Source: Mesorhizobium sp. ORS 3359
Lineage (GTDB): Bacteria; Pseudomonadota; Alphaproteobacteria; Rhizobiales; Rhizobiaceae
Direction of reading: 5' to 3'
Assembly (NCBI GenBank): GCA_000824845.1
Contig: CCNC01000096.1
Span: forward strand, 1 to 44,545
DNA: 44,545 nucleotides
The notes beneath the pieces are model-generated. The model was not told the DNA's origin. It made no database searches and saw only the letters and a list, made by a program, of their open reading frames with translations. The stretch's first letter is position 1; each line of letters begins with the position of its first letter. Shown here piece by piece: positions 1 to 7,397 of this stretch. The position numbers and the translations under genes are program-made.

Positions 1-99
1 GCAACATGTAACCTCGCGCTTGTCGCGCCGACTGGCCGGCCGGATGCAACCGACCCGCGACATCCTCGTTTAGGCCCATCCCCAATCTTGTGGTGCACC

Positions 100-210
100 A
101 TGAAATCCTTGCCTATCAACAGCCCTCTTCTCATCCTCGCCGCCGCAGTGGTCGCTCTGGCGCCCTTTGCCGGCCTAGCCTGGCGCACCCGCGAATGGCT
201 CGGATGGTGA
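100..210 (+). CDS. Small single-pass membrane peptide (36 aa)
   Basis: A short reading frame opens with ATG and ends with TGA seven bases before the next ATG. The peptide has a polar start, then a hydrophobic run of about 20 residues (from about residue 9 to 28, rich in Leu, Ala and Val), then Arg-Thr-Arg and a Trp-rich end. This looks like one membrane span. The tight spacing to the DUF982 gene suggests one transcript. I recognise no family. No strong ribosome site is seen upstream, so the call rests on composition and spacing alone. Confidence 0.4.
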   Translation: MKSLPINSPLLILAAAVVALAPFAGLAWRTREWLGW

Positions 211-217
211 GGACCCG

Positions 218-517
218 ATGAGCCGTTTCCTCCCCCTCACCATCCGCTTCGTCAGCGGCGGCACGATGGTGGTCACCACGGTGGCCGAGGCCAAGAAGGC
301 GCTCGCCGGCACATGGAAGAACAAGGAAGCGCCGGACTATCTCAAGGCGGCGCGGCTGGTGGACGATGCGATCGCGGGCACCTGCCGGCCGGCCGTCGCC
401 TTTGCCGCCTTCAAGAAGGCCGCCGCGCAGCAGGGGCTGCTGAAGGAGGCCGCGCCGAGCGCCGCGCTCACCATGCTGGACGAGTTGTGGTCGCGCTCCA
501 AGGTTCCGCCAAGCTAG
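218..517 (+). CDS. DUF982 family protein
   Basis: A 99-residue protein of the DUF982 type, a small family that is much expanded in rhizobia and has no assigned function. The usual features are present: a beta-rich start with a 'V..V.T..EA' stretch, a 'W....PDYLKAARLVDDAIAG' type segment at about residues 32-53, and an 'AF..AA...G' helix after it. The ATG has a GAGG site close upstream, overlapping the end of the preceding small gene. The family role is unknown; I infer only a small cytoplasmic protein. Confidence 0.8.
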   Translation: MSRFLPLTIRFVSGGTMVVTTVAEAKKALAGTWKNKEAPDYLKAARLVDDAIAGTCRPAVAFAAFKKAAAQQGLLKEAAPSAALTMLDELWSRSKVPPS

Positions 518-540
518 AAGGCCGCTCCATCCTGGCCACT

Positions 541-1260
541 CTATCTCGGCTCTCGCGACATGCTGAGATAGGTCGGATCGAATTCGGCGATCGTGACCAG
601 CCGCTCCCAGTCGAGGATCGTGATCATATGGTTGGTCCAGCTGACGACGTTCATGCGTCGCAGGGTTCCGATCACCCTGTTCATATGGACGACGGACAAG
701 CCCAGCACGTCGGCGAGCTGGGCCTGCGACAGCGGCAGGTGGAAGCTCATGTCACGCGTCTTCTTCACCACCTGAAGCCTGACGAACAGCTCGCATATGA
801 GATGCGCGAGATGGGACAGCTTGGAGCGGCGGCCCATGGCCACGATCCATTCGCGATGGATGGCGCCGTCGACCAGTGTATCCAGCCAGAGCAATCGGGT
901 GAGATGCGGCGCCTGCTCGGTGATCGTCTTGAGCTTGCTGTGCTCGGCCGCCGCCACATGACACGGCGACAGCGCGATGATGCCGTGATCCATCGTCTTC
1001 AACAGGAACGCATGCAGGTCCACGAAATCGCCCGCGACCTGGAGGGAGGTGAACTGGCGACCCCCGTCCTCCAGAACCTTGTAGCGGGCAGCGAGCCCGT
1101 CGATGATCAGGGTGCTGTAAGTCGGCCTGCTTCCTTCGACAACGATATCCTCTCCCACGCCGAAATATTTCTCGATCGACAAGGTCGATGTGAGCAACGC
1201 TTTCTCTTCCTCCGAGAGGGCGTCGTGCTGGCCGAGATTGAGATAGAGTGATTCCAGCAT
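541..1260 (-). CDS. Crp/Fnr family transcriptional regulator
   Basis: A 239-residue regulator. Residues about 15-130 form the cyclic-nucleotide-binding type beta barrel (for example 'GEDIVVEGSRPTYSTLIIDG'). Residues about 150-225 form the Crp-type winged helix, with 'LPLSQAQLADVLGLSVVHMN' as the DNA-binding helix-turn-helix. No cysteine set of the Fnr iron-sulphur type is visible at the N-terminus, and the classical cAMP phosphate-binding 'RxAS' signature is not obvious, so the ligand is unknown. It is convergent with the DUF982 gene and divergent from the DUF6894-like gene. This subgroup is common in rhizobia, often in many copies per genome. Confidence 0.9.
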   Translation of the reverse strand: MLESLYLNLGQHDALSEEEKALLTSTLSIEKYFGVGEDIVVEGSRPTYSTLIIDGLAARYKVLEDGGRQFTSLQVAGDFVDLHAFLLKTMDHGIIALSPCHVAAAEHSKLKTITEQAPHLTRLLWLDTLVDGAIHREWIVAMGRRSKLSHLAHLICELFVRLQVVKKTRDMSFHLPLSQAQLADVLGLSVVHMNRVIGTLRRMNVVSWTNHMITILDWERLVTIAEFDPTYLSMSREPR

Positions 1261-1419
1261 CCGGCTGCCTCCATTCGCCTGCTAACGCTGCAGGCCGAAG
1301 CTGGTTGCGAGGATGCCGCGCCGTAAGGCCGGCCCAAGGCCGATTCTCCCTCTGGATCAGATGTTTGGAACCATGATCGCGTCCGCGAATTGACCGTCGG
1401 AATTGGGACCGACGCGCCG

Positions 1420-1653
1420 ATGCAACGCTTCTATTTCGACCTTTACAACACCGAGCACAGCCAGGAAGATACCGAGGGACAGCTCTTCGCCAACCGTGAG
1501 CGCGCCGGCATGGAGGCACTGCGCATCCTGCATGACGTCGCCCGCGACGAGATGCCGGGCGGCAGGCATCTGACCATCACGGTCAAAGTGCTCGACGAAA
1601 AGCGTGACCAGATCTTCGAAGCGTCGCTGACGCTGGATTCGGCCTGGACTTGA
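1420..1653 (+). CDS. DUF6894-like small protein
   Basis: A 77-residue protein starting 'MQRFYFDLYN', the typical opening of a small rhizobial family (DUF6894) with an 'RFYFDl.n....D.eG' start, an 'A..EALRILHDVARDE' helix and a terminal beta pair. An in-frame TTG 30 bases upstream would lengthen it, but the family starts at this ATG. Function unknown. It lies 35 bases before the hydrolase gene, so both may share a transcript. Confidence 0.7.
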   Translation: MQRFYFDLYNTEHSQEDTEGQLFANRERAGMEALRILHDVARDEMPGGRHLTITVKVLDEKRDQIFEASLTLDSAWT

Positions 1654-1688
1654 GGCGGCCGGCGCCGGTTGAGATACCGGAGGCAAGC

Positions 1689-2582
1689 ATGTTCGACGAT
1701 TTCGACAGCCGTGAGATCGACACCGGTGAGGCCAAGATCTTCGCCCGCCGCGCCGGCGCCGGCCCCGGCCTGCTTCTGCTGCACGGCTTTCCGCAGACGC
1801 ATGCGATGTGGCGCGAGGTAGCGCCAATCCTGGCGCGGGATTTCACGGTCGTCTGCGCCGATTTGCGCGGCTATGGGCAAAGCTCCTGCCCGCCATCGGC
1901 CGCCGACCATGCGCCCTACGCCAAGCGCGCCATGGCCGCCGACATGGTGGCGCTGATGGAGAAATTGGGTTTCCGGCGCTTCATGGTCGCCGGTCACGAT
2001 CGCGGCGCGCGTGTCGCCTACCGGCTGGCGCTCGATCATCCGGATCGCGTCGAGAAGCTCGCCGTGCTCGACATCATTCCCACCGCCGATGCCTGGGACC
2101 GCGCCGACGCAAGACTGGCCCTCGGCTACTGGCCGTGGTCGTTGCTGGCGCAACCCGAGCCGCTGCCGGAGACGATGCTCGCGGCCGCCGCCGATGCCAT
2201 CGTCGACAATGCGCTTTCCGGCTGGGGATCGTCGCCCGACGCGTTTCCGCCCGGGGTGCGGCAAATCTATGTCGACGCGCTGCGCGACCCGGCGCACATC
2301 CATGCCATTTGCGAAGAATATCGCGCGGCGGCGTCCCTCGACCGCGAGCATGACCATGCCGACAGGAAGATCGGCCGGCACATCGCCTGCCCGCTGCTGG
2401 CGCTATGGAGCGAACATGGAGCGCTGGCCGAGTGGTATGTTGAGCAAGGCGGCCCGGAGGCGCTGTGGCGGAACTGGGCCGACGACGTCAGCGGCGGCGC
2501 CTTGCCCGGCGGTCATTTCTTTCCGGAGGAGTCGCCGATCGAAACGGCAGCCACGCTCGACGCATTCTTCTCCGGAAGATAG
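1689..2582 (+). CDS. Alpha/beta hydrolase, fluoroacetate dehalogenase-like
   Basis: A 297-residue alpha/beta hydrolase. I chose the ATG with GGAGG 6 bases upstream over an earlier TTG. Visible elements are the oxyanion 'HGFPQTHAMW' loop at 33-42, the nucleophile elbow 'GHDRGAR' with Asp104, a second acid at Asp128 and the base His276 in 'GGHFFPEE'. An Asp rather than Ser nucleophile puts it with haloalkane/haloacetate dehalogenases and epoxide hydrolases, and the whole chain resembles fluoroacetate dehalogenase. From memory of that family, the halide pocket uses a His-Trp pair and a later Tyr. Here the His position is Pro149 and the Tyr region reads 'YRAAASLD', so fluoride release is doubtful. 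Substrate unknown. Confidence 0.85.
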   Translation: MFDDFDSREIDTGEAKIFARRAGAGPGLLLLHGFPQTHAMWREVAPILARDFTVVCADLRGYGQSSCPPSAADHAPYAKRAMAADMVALMEKLGFRRFMVAGHDRGARVAYRLALDHPDRVEKLAVLDIIPTADAWDRADARLALGYWPWSLLAQPEPLPETMLAAAADAIVDNALSGWGSSPDAFPPGVRQIYVDALRDPAHIHAICEEYRAAASLDREHDHADRKIGRHIACPLLALWSEHGALAEWYVEQGGPEALWRNWADDVSGGALPGGHFFPEESPIETAATLDAFFSGR

Positions 2583-2628
2583 CCCTGCGGCCGTTGGCGC
2601 GTGCCAGCCAGTCGCCTGACCGGCCGGC

Positions 2629-2853
2629 TCACGCAAGCGTCAGGTAAAGCAACGGCACTGCAGCAAGGCCGATCGCCATTGCGATAAGCGCGGCATGGCC
2701 CAGACGCTCCGCGCGCCTGGCGATGTCGGCTATCTCAGCCTCATCATTGATGTCGTCGAGGAATGAAAGATCGAAAGGCGCGGCAGGTTGGTTGTCGTTG
2801 GCAGGCAGGGTTTCGACAGTCTGCCGGTTGGGCTTTGCAGAGATATAGGTCAA
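2629..2853 (-). CDS. Small protein with C-terminal membrane helix
   Basis: The last 74 codons of a longer open frame look real. The TTG start at 2853 has a GGAGCGAG ribosome-like site upstream. The product contains 'LPANDNQPAAPFDLSFLDD', a low-complexity pattern common in rhizobial small proteins, an acidic helix 'NDEAEIADIARRAERLG', then a hydrophobic tail of about 20 residues ending the chain. This suggests a tail-anchored membrane protein. No family recognised. The further upstream part of the frame has poor coding character and is left out. Confidence 0.45.
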   Translation of the reverse strand: MTYISAKPNRQTVETLPANDNQPAAPFDLSFLDDINDEAEIADIARRAERLGHAALIAMAIGLAAVPLLYLTLA

Positions 2854-3077
2854 AACGTCGTCTCGCTCCGAGCCGGCTGCGCGGCTTCTTGTTCGTGAAT
2901 ATCGCTGCCCGCCGACTTGCGCGGGTGGCGATCGGCGGGCACCAGTACGGTCGACGATGAAGGGGTTTTCTCGTCGGCCGCTCACCAATTCGCAGAAAGC
3001 GCATTGGTTGCACAAGCCAGCCCAATGCGCTCGCCGGGTCGGACTTCAGTCGGGCGGAGTCACGAAATATTTCGGGC

Positions 3078-3102
3078 GGAACATCGGTTGCCGGCGCTTG
3101 TT
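3078..3102 (+). promoter_or_regulatory. Possible sigma-EcfG promoter of the KGG gene
   Basis: GGAAC (3078-3082), 16 bases, then TGTT (3099-3102). The general stress sigma factor EcfG of alphaproteobacteria recognises GGAAC-N16/17-CGTT, so this has one mismatch in the -10 part. It lies about 75 bases before the start codon of a stress-type gene. Suggestive only. Confidence 0.35.
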
Positions 3103-3177
3103 CCCCCTACTCAAGGATGTCGAACGCGTCCTTGATTTCAACCCTGAAGAACAATCCGAACCAACGGAGAATTGGAT

Positions 3178-3393
3178 ATGCCCAATCAAGGCGGAACCCA
3201 CGAACAGCACGTCAAGGCCGGCCAGCAGAGCCACAAGAACCGCGACGATCAGCGCCGCGGCGGCGGACAGCAGCAGGCCGAGGACCGCAATATGGGTCAG
3301 CGGAGCGCGGGCCAGCATAGGGGCGGCAGCGGCAACTTCGCCGAAGACCGTCAGCGCGCCTCGGAAGCAGGTCGCAAGGGCGGCCAGCGCTGA
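3178..3393 (+). CDS. KGG-repeat stress protein (YciG-like)
   Basis: A 71-residue, very hydrophilic Gln/Gly/Arg-rich protein. The C-terminal segment 'GGSGNFAEDRQRASEAGRKG' is a KGG repeat, the motif of the YciG/GsiB class of general-stress proteins, which are thought to be disordered and desiccation-linked. The ATG has a CGGAGA site upstream. A clear hairpin follows at 3404. It opens a run of small stress-type genes that reaches 4871. The family call is good; the stress role here is inferred from family and neighbours. Confidence 0.8.
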   Translation: MPNQGGTHEQHVKAGQQSHKNRDDQRRGGGQQQAEDRNMGQRSAGQHRGGSGNFAEDRQRASEAGRKGGQR

Positions 3394-3403
3394 GTTGAAA
3401 CAA

Positions 3404-3433
3404 AAATGGCGTCCGCGTTCGCGGGCGCCATTT
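3404..3433 (+). terminator. Hairpin after the KGG gene
   Basis: A 13-bp stem with one G-T pair: AAATGGCG...CGCCATTT outer arms, GTTC loop at 3417-3420. It starts 10 bases after the stop codon. The trailing sequence is CATT rather than a pure T run, so it is a probable, slightly imperfect, rho-independent terminator. Confidence 0.65.
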
Positions 3434-3460
3434 CATTGCCCGGTGAGACCGATCCCGGAT

Positions 3461-3485
3461 GGAACATCTTCGCCGTCCTCCAGTT
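3461..3485 (+). promoter_or_regulatory. Possible sigma-EcfG promoter of the 3548 gene
   Basis: GGAAC (3461-3465), 16 bases, AGTT (3482-3485): one mismatch from the EcfG consensus and the same spacing as the candidate before the KGG gene. Both also continue GGAACATC. It sits 62 bases before the start codon. Confidence 0.35.
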
Positions 3486-3547
3486 GACCTTAGGAGCGGC
3501 CGCCGTAGCAGGCTGCCGTCGCCGCAGGATGTTCAACGGAGGCACCA

Positions 3548-4042
3548 ATGTCCTTGCATACACTCCATCCCGAACGCGTCGATGAGACCCGCATGCAGGC
3601 CTATTCGACCTTCGGTCCCCTGCTGATCCATGCCTTGGCGCAAAAACTGGCGCGCTGCCAGGGCGTGCGTGAATTGGACAAGATCGAACAGTCGCTGGTG
3701 CGCCTGGTCGAGGAGACAGACGTGGCCGTTCCTGATGCCGAGGCCATGAAGGAGTTCGCGGTCGAGTTGGTCGTGTCGACGCTGCGCAACGCGCGTGAGC
3801 ATCCGGACGCCAAGCAGGACCTCGAAGTGATCGACGAGCGGCGCACGGAAGGTCGCTCGGAGGACCCGGACACGCTGGAAGAGCAGTTGCAGTCGGGCCT
3901 TGAGGACAGTTTTCCGGCCAGCGATCCGCCGGCCGTGGTTTCCACCGCGATCACCGGCGGCTCCAAGGACATCGTCGGGACCGACGAGGTGCTGCGCCGC
4001 AAGAAGGAAGCACGCCGCAAGCAGTCGGAGACGGCGGACTGA
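3548..4042 (+). CDS. Conserved rhizobial hypothetical protein (164 aa)
   Basis: A 164-residue acidic protein with ribosome site GGAGG 7 bases before the ATG. The first 100 residues are helical ('LIHALAQKLARCQGVRELDK' region). The last 60 carry 'GLEDSFPASDPPAVVS', a motif I know from many small rhizobial proteins of unknown function that occur with stress genes, followed by a charged tail 'RRKKEARRKQ'. No enzyme motif is visible. It is the first gene of a four-gene run (gaps of 28, 25 and 38 bases) that probably forms one operon. Confidence 0.75.
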   Translation: MSLHTLHPERVDETRMQAYSTFGPLLIHALAQKLARCQGVRELDKIEQSLVRLVEETDVAVPDAEAMKEFAVELVVSTLRNAREHPDAKQDLEVIDERRTEGRSEDPDTLEEQLQSGLEDSFPASDPPAVVSTAITGGSKDIVGTDEVLRRKKEARRKQSETAD

Positions 4043-4070
4043 TACGGCGCCCAAGCGAAGGAGACGCGCA

Positions 4071-4289
4071 ATGACGCAGGCAAACGACAACATACCGCAC
4101 CGGCCGGGCGCCGCGAACGCGCCACATGGCGGCACGCTGCCGGTCAAGGGCGGCGACGATCCCGAGGTGCGGTTCCTGGCCGAGAACACCGACCTTTCGC
4201 CGAAGCAGGCGCGCGAGTTGATCCGCGAGCACGGACACGACCGCGACAAGCTGCTTGAGATTGCACGAACCATGAAGGCGGAAGGCTGA
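4071..4289 (+). CDS. Small conserved protein, possibly DUF3606-like
   Basis: A 72-residue protein; the ATG has AAGGAG upstream. It starts 'MTQANDNIPHRPG', then 'DDPEVRFLAENTDLSPKQAR', then a helical end 'ELIREHGHDRDKLLEIARTM'. The order of a charged start, an 'EVR' strand and a helix resembles DUF3606 proteins, which have no known function, but the match is loose. Context suggests a stress-operon member. Confidence 0.6.
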   Translation: MTQANDNIPHRPGAANAPHGGTLPVKGGDDPEVRFLAENTDLSPKQARELIREHGHDRDKLLEIARTMKAEG

Positions 4290-4314
4290 ACGCCCTCCGG
4301 AAAGCGAGGCAAGG

Positions 4315-4512
4315 ATGAGCAATTCACCGAAGAACGGACCGGCTGGAACGTCCGATCAATGGCCGCGCTGGGAGGGCCCGAAGGCCAACAAGCCGCGCGG
4401 CTACCTGCCGCCGGAGGACGATCCCGACGAGAACCGCGACGCCGCCGGCGAGAACAACAAGGACCCGGAACGCTCCGACCTTGGCGACGTCGCCAAGAAG
4501 AAGGGCGATTGA
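4315..4512 (+). CDS. Small disordered hydrophilic protein (65 aa)
   Basis: A 65-residue protein with no hydrophobic core: rich in Pro, Asp, Asn, Lys and Gly, with 'WPRWEGPKANKPRGYLPPED' in the middle and a Lys-rich end. The ribosome site GCGAGGCAAGG precedes the ATG. It lies 25 bases after the preceding gene. Such proteins accompany KGG and 'MPRGDKSKYT' proteins in rhizobial stress clusters. No function can be assigned; intrinsic disorder is my inference. Confidence 0.6.
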   Translation: MSNSPKNGPAGTSDQWPRWEGPKANKPRGYLPPEDDPDENRDAAGENNKDPERSDLGDVAKKKGD

Positions 4513-4550
4513 GGGGCTGGCTTTCACTCAGCGCAACAAGGAGAAGAAAA

Positions 4551-4871
4551 ATGCCACGTGGCGACAAATCGAAATACACCGACAAGCAGGAACGCAAGGC
4601 CGACCATATCGCCGAAGGCTACGAGAAGCGCGGCGTTTCCGAAAAGGAAGCCGAGCGGCGCGCCTGGGCGACCGTCAACAAGGACGATGGCGGCGGCAAG
4701 AAGGAAGGCGGATCGGGACGCGGCAAGCATACCGGCCATCCGGCCGCGCATAAGGGCGGCAGGATGGGCGGCAAGGCCTCTGGCGAGCGTTCCGCGGCAG
4801 ACAGATCGGCTGCGGCGAAGAAGGCTGCCGCGACGCGCAAGCGAAATGCGGAGCACCACGCGCATCATTGA
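4551..4871 (+). CDS. 'MPRGDKSKYT' stress/plasmid-stabilisation-like protein
   Basis: A 106-residue basic protein. The N-terminal half 'MPRGDKSKYTDKQERKADHI' with 'GVSEKEAERRAWATVNK' is a widespread small domain, often annotated as plasmid stabilisation or ChaB-like protein, with little experimental support. The C-terminal half is a Gly/Lys/Ala-rich basic tail ending in a His cluster, with a KGG-like 'AHKGGRMGGKASGE' stretch. The tail could bind nucleic acid. It is the last gene before a palindromic repeat. The name 'plasmid stabilisation' should not be taken as a function. Confidence 0.7.
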   Translation: MPRGDKSKYTDKQERKADHIAEGYEKRGVSEKEAERRAWATVNKDDGGGKKEGGSGRGKHTGHPAAHKGGRMGGKASGERSAADRSAAAKKAAATRKRNAEHHAHH

Positions 4872-4879
4872 GCGGCCTC

Positions 4880-5051
4880 CTCCTTCTCCCCTTGTGGGAG
4901 AAGGTGTCGCCGAAGGCGACGGATGAGGGGTGCTCCAGGGAAAACCATCGTCTCACTCCGTTGGAACACCCCTCATCCGTCTCGACGCTGCGCGCCGATC
5001 CACCACCCGGGTCTCGCCCCGTCCTTCGGACCCCACAAGGGGAGAAGGAAG
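4880..5051. repeat. Palindromic intergenic repeat, family 1, full copy
   Basis: The outer arms are CTTCTCCCCTTGTGGG at the left and CCCACAAGGGGAGAAGG at the right. Inside lie GGATGAGGGGTGCTCCAGGG and its inverted partner ending ACCCCTCATCC. Related copies occur at 29671, 33297 and 39555, with short remnants at 10070, 24128 and 35537. It fills the space between two convergent genes. It can fold into a long cruciform or hairpin and may end transcription from both sides. Confidence 0.85.
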
Positions 5052-5056
5052 AGCCC

Positions 5057-5515
5057 CTACAGCGGCATCTCCGAAGTCTGCTTGATGATCTGGCTGGGCA
5101 CGTCCGTCTTGACGTTCTGGACGCCCTTGATGCGGCTCAGATGCTCCGACTGGAAGCGGCGGTAATCGTCGATGCCGGCCGCCACGATCCGCACCAGCGC
5201 GTCGCAGTCGCCCATCATCAGATAGCACTCCATCACTTCGGGGAATTTCGCCACCTCGGCGGCGAAATGCTCGATCGTGTCCTCGTCCTGCTGCTTCAGC
5301 CAGATGCGGGTGAAGAAGGTTTGGCCGCGGCCGATCTTGGCCGGGTTGAGCACCGCGACATAGCGGTCGATCACGCCCGCCTCTTCGAGCAGTTTCACGC
5401 GCCGCAGGCAGGGCGACGGCGAGAGACCGACTTGCCTGGCAAGATCGTTGTTTGCCACGCGCCCGTCGCGCTGCAGGGCGCGCAGGATGCGTCTGTCGAT
5501 CTCATCGAGCTTCAT
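5057..5515 (-). CDS. Lrp/AsnC family transcriptional regulator
   Basis: A 152-residue Lrp/AsnC protein. The start 'MKLDEIDRRILRALQRDGRV' is the standard opening of the family, followed by the helix-turn-helix 'NNDLARQVGLSPSPCLRRVK' and a C-terminal RAM (ligand and oligomer) domain from about residue 65, with 'VMECYLMMGDCDALVRIVA'. An upstream in-frame start would add 25 residues but lacks family support. It is divergent from azlC with 173 bases between them. In other bacteria Lrp proteins activate branched-chain amino acid exporters next to them, so control of AzlCD by this protein is likely. Confidence 0.93.
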   Translation of the reverse strand: MKLDEIDRRILRALQRDGRVANNDLARQVGLSPSPCLRRVKLLEEAGVIDRYVAVLNPAKIGRGQTFFTRIWLKQQDEDTIEHFAAEVAKFPEVMECYLMMGDCDALVRIVAAGIDDYRRFQSEHLSRIKGVQNVKTDVPSQIIKQTSEMPL

Positions 5516-5688
5516 GGTTCCAGATTCCAACTCTTCAGGTGAACGCGCTATCCAATGCCGAATTTTGGCAGGAATAGCGCATTTTCGCAACCCGATTGCC
5601 GCGCGTTTCGGCTATGGTCCGGAACCGACAACAACCCCACAACCGAACGGGAGAACGGGTGGCCGCAAGGCCAGCCGAAAGCGAAGCC

Positions 5689-6432
5689 ATGAGCGTTTCC
5701 GAGATCGCCCTCGCCGAGGGCAAGGCCGCCAACAGGCGCGGCGCCGAGTTCCGGCGCGGGCTCGCTGCCGCGACGCCGGTGCTGCTCGGCGTCGTTCCCT
5801 ATGCGCTGGTGCTCGGCGCGCAGGCCGCTCAGAGGGGCCTCAGCGTGCTCGAGGTGCCGCTGATGACCGGGCTCAATTTTGCCGGCGGCTCGGAATTCGC
5901 CGCGATCCAGCTCTGGACCTCACCGCCGCATGTCCTACTGATCGCCGCCATCACGCTTTTGGTCAACAGCCGGCATTTCCTGATGGGTGCAGCGCTTGCG
6001 CCTTTCATCAGGCACCTGCCGAAGCGCCAGGTTTTTCCAGCGCTGTTCCTGATGTGCGACGAGAGCTGGGCGGTGGGCCTTGCGGATGCGCAGCGCCGTG
6101 CCACGGCCGGCACGCGGCCGGCCTTCAGCCTGCCCTTCTATCTCGGCGCCAGCTTGGCCGTCTACCTCGCCTGGGTGGCGTTCACGACTTGCGGCGCGGC
6201 GCTTGGGCCTGTGCTTGGCGACGTCGAGACATATGGTTTTGCGATGGCCTTCCCGGCCGTCTTCCTGGGGCTGCTGCGAGGCATGTGGAAAGGCTTTGCC
6301 GCGGCGAGGCCCTGGCTGGTCAGCCTCGTGGCGGCGGCGCTCACCTATCTCCTCGTGCCCGGCGCCTGGTATGTGGCGGCCGGCGCGCTGTCCGGCCTGG
6401 TGGCCGCGTGGTTCCTGGCAGGTGAGACATGA
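5689..6432 (+). CDS. azlC: AzlC family branched-chain amino acid exporter subunit
   Basis: A 247-residue inner-membrane protein of the AzlC (BrnF) family, large subunit of a two-part exporter for branched-chain and related amino acids. Typical segments are visible: 'RRGLAAATPVLLGVVPYALV', 'MTGLNFAGGSEFAAIQLW' and 'LLVNSRHFLMGAALAP'. Several hydrophobic spans follow. The start could also be the GTG at about 5660, which has GGGAG upstream; I keep the ATG. The stop overlaps the azlD start as ATGA, a sign of translational coupling. Confidence 0.92.
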   Translation: MSVSEIALAEGKAANRRGAEFRRGLAAATPVLLGVVPYALVLGAQAAQRGLSVLEVPLMTGLNFAGGSEFAAIQLWTSPPHVLLIAAITLLVNSRHFLMGAALAPFIRHLPKRQVFPALFLMCDESWAVGLADAQRRATAGTRPAFSLPFYLGASLAVYLAWVAFTTCGAALGPVLGDVETYGFAMAFPAVFLGLLRGMWKGFAAARPWLVSLVAAALTYLLVPGAWYVAAGALSGLVAAWFLAGET

Positions 6433-6728
6433 TCGACCCGATGACAATGCTTGCCATCCTGGCGATGGCCGGCGTGACGTATCTCACCCGCATCGGCGGC
6501 TATGTTGTGCTCAAGAACCGCGCGCTCAGCCCGCGCGCCACGGCGGTGATGGAAGCCGCGCCCGGCTGCGTGCTGATCTCGGTGATCGCGCCGGATTTCG
6601 TCTCGAAGAACCCGGCCGACCTCGCGGCTTTAGCCATCACCCTGCTTGCCGCGACGAGGCTGTCGATGCTGCCGACAGTTGTGATCGGAGTGGCCTCGGC
6701 GGGCGCGTTGCGGTGGCTGATCGGATAA
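6429..6728 (+). CDS. azlD: AzlD family branched-chain amino acid exporter subunit
   Basis: A 99-residue AzlD (BrnE) protein with three to four hydrophobic spans. The start 'MAGVTYLTRIGGYVVL' region and 'LPTVVIGVASAGALRWLIG' end fit the family. It forms the small subunit of the exporter with AzlC. Its first codons overlap the azlC stop by four bases. It ends six bases before a convergent gene. Confidence 0.92.
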   Translation: MIDPMTMLAILAMAGVTYLTRIGGYVVLKNRALSPRATAVMEAAPGCVLISVIAPDFVSKNPADLAALAITLLAATRLSMLPTVVIGVASAGALRWLIG

Positions 6729-6734
6729 CCGGCC

Positions 6735-7244
6735 TCACAGGCTGTAGAGCCCAAGCTCGTCCGGCTGGTCGCACTCCCCGCCTGCGTGCCGCTTCAACGC
6801 GGCATCCAGCCTGTCGTTGTCGCCGCCTTGCGGGCGGACGATCGCGTTGACCAGCGCATCCAGCGAAACGCCAAGCTGGTCCAGGCCAAGCTGCCTTTCG
6901 ATCTTGGCAACCGCCGATGGAGATTGCCGTTTCAACGCCTCGACGGCGCTCTTGATCGCCGAACCGTAGGAAGACACCGACTCGTAGTCTGTCTGGTCGA
7001 CGGCGAATTCCTTGCCCGCCTGCTGCATCAGCCGGACCTTCGTCGCCGTGATGTTGAGGCCTTCGAGGCTGAACTTGGATGCCAAGATCGCGGGCTGCAT
7101 GACCGGCGAAGCCGCCGGGCCGGAGACGCTGTCGATGCTCGCGGCGGGTCTGGCCGTTGGCGGCAGGCGCTGAGGCTGCAGGATCACAAGCGCGGTGCTG
7201 AGCGTCGAGGACATTGCCGGGTCTCGCACGCGCCCGTCCGTCAT
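6735..7244 (-). CDS. Uncharacterised protein (169 aa)
   Basis: A protein of up to 169 residues; a second ATG at 7214 gives 159 residues. The first 60 residues are Pro/Ala/Ser-rich and look unfolded. The rest is helical: 'LEGLNITATKVRLMQQAGKE', then 'AVEALKRQSPSAVAKIERQL' and an acidic end. No membrane span, signal peptide or enzyme motif. Composition and codon use are those of a real gene. No family recognised. It is convergent with azlD and may be a single-gene unit. Confidence 0.6.
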   Translation of the reverse strand: MTDGRVRDPAMSSTLSTALVILQPQRLPPTARPAASIDSVSGPAASPVMQPAILASKFSLEGLNITATKVRLMQQAGKEFAVDQTDYESVSSYGSAIKSAVEALKRQSPSAVAKIERQLGLDQLGVSLDALVNAIVRPQGGDNDRLDAALKRHAGGECDQPDELGLYSL

Positions 7245-7397
7245 GGACCGGACGCCGGACAGTCAAGCCAAGACCTCATGTCCCGAGCGAAGCGTTTCAC
7301 AGGAAATAAGCCGGTTGTCCTAAGAGTTCGATAGAATGATGGCTCACCTTTTAACGATGAGCCGCGCTATCGCCTTGGTTTGGCTCAACGCCGAAGC

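Noticed and set aside
313..1251. A 312-residue plus-strand frame
   Set aside because: It is the shadow of the DUF982 and Crp/Fnr genes, crossing both.
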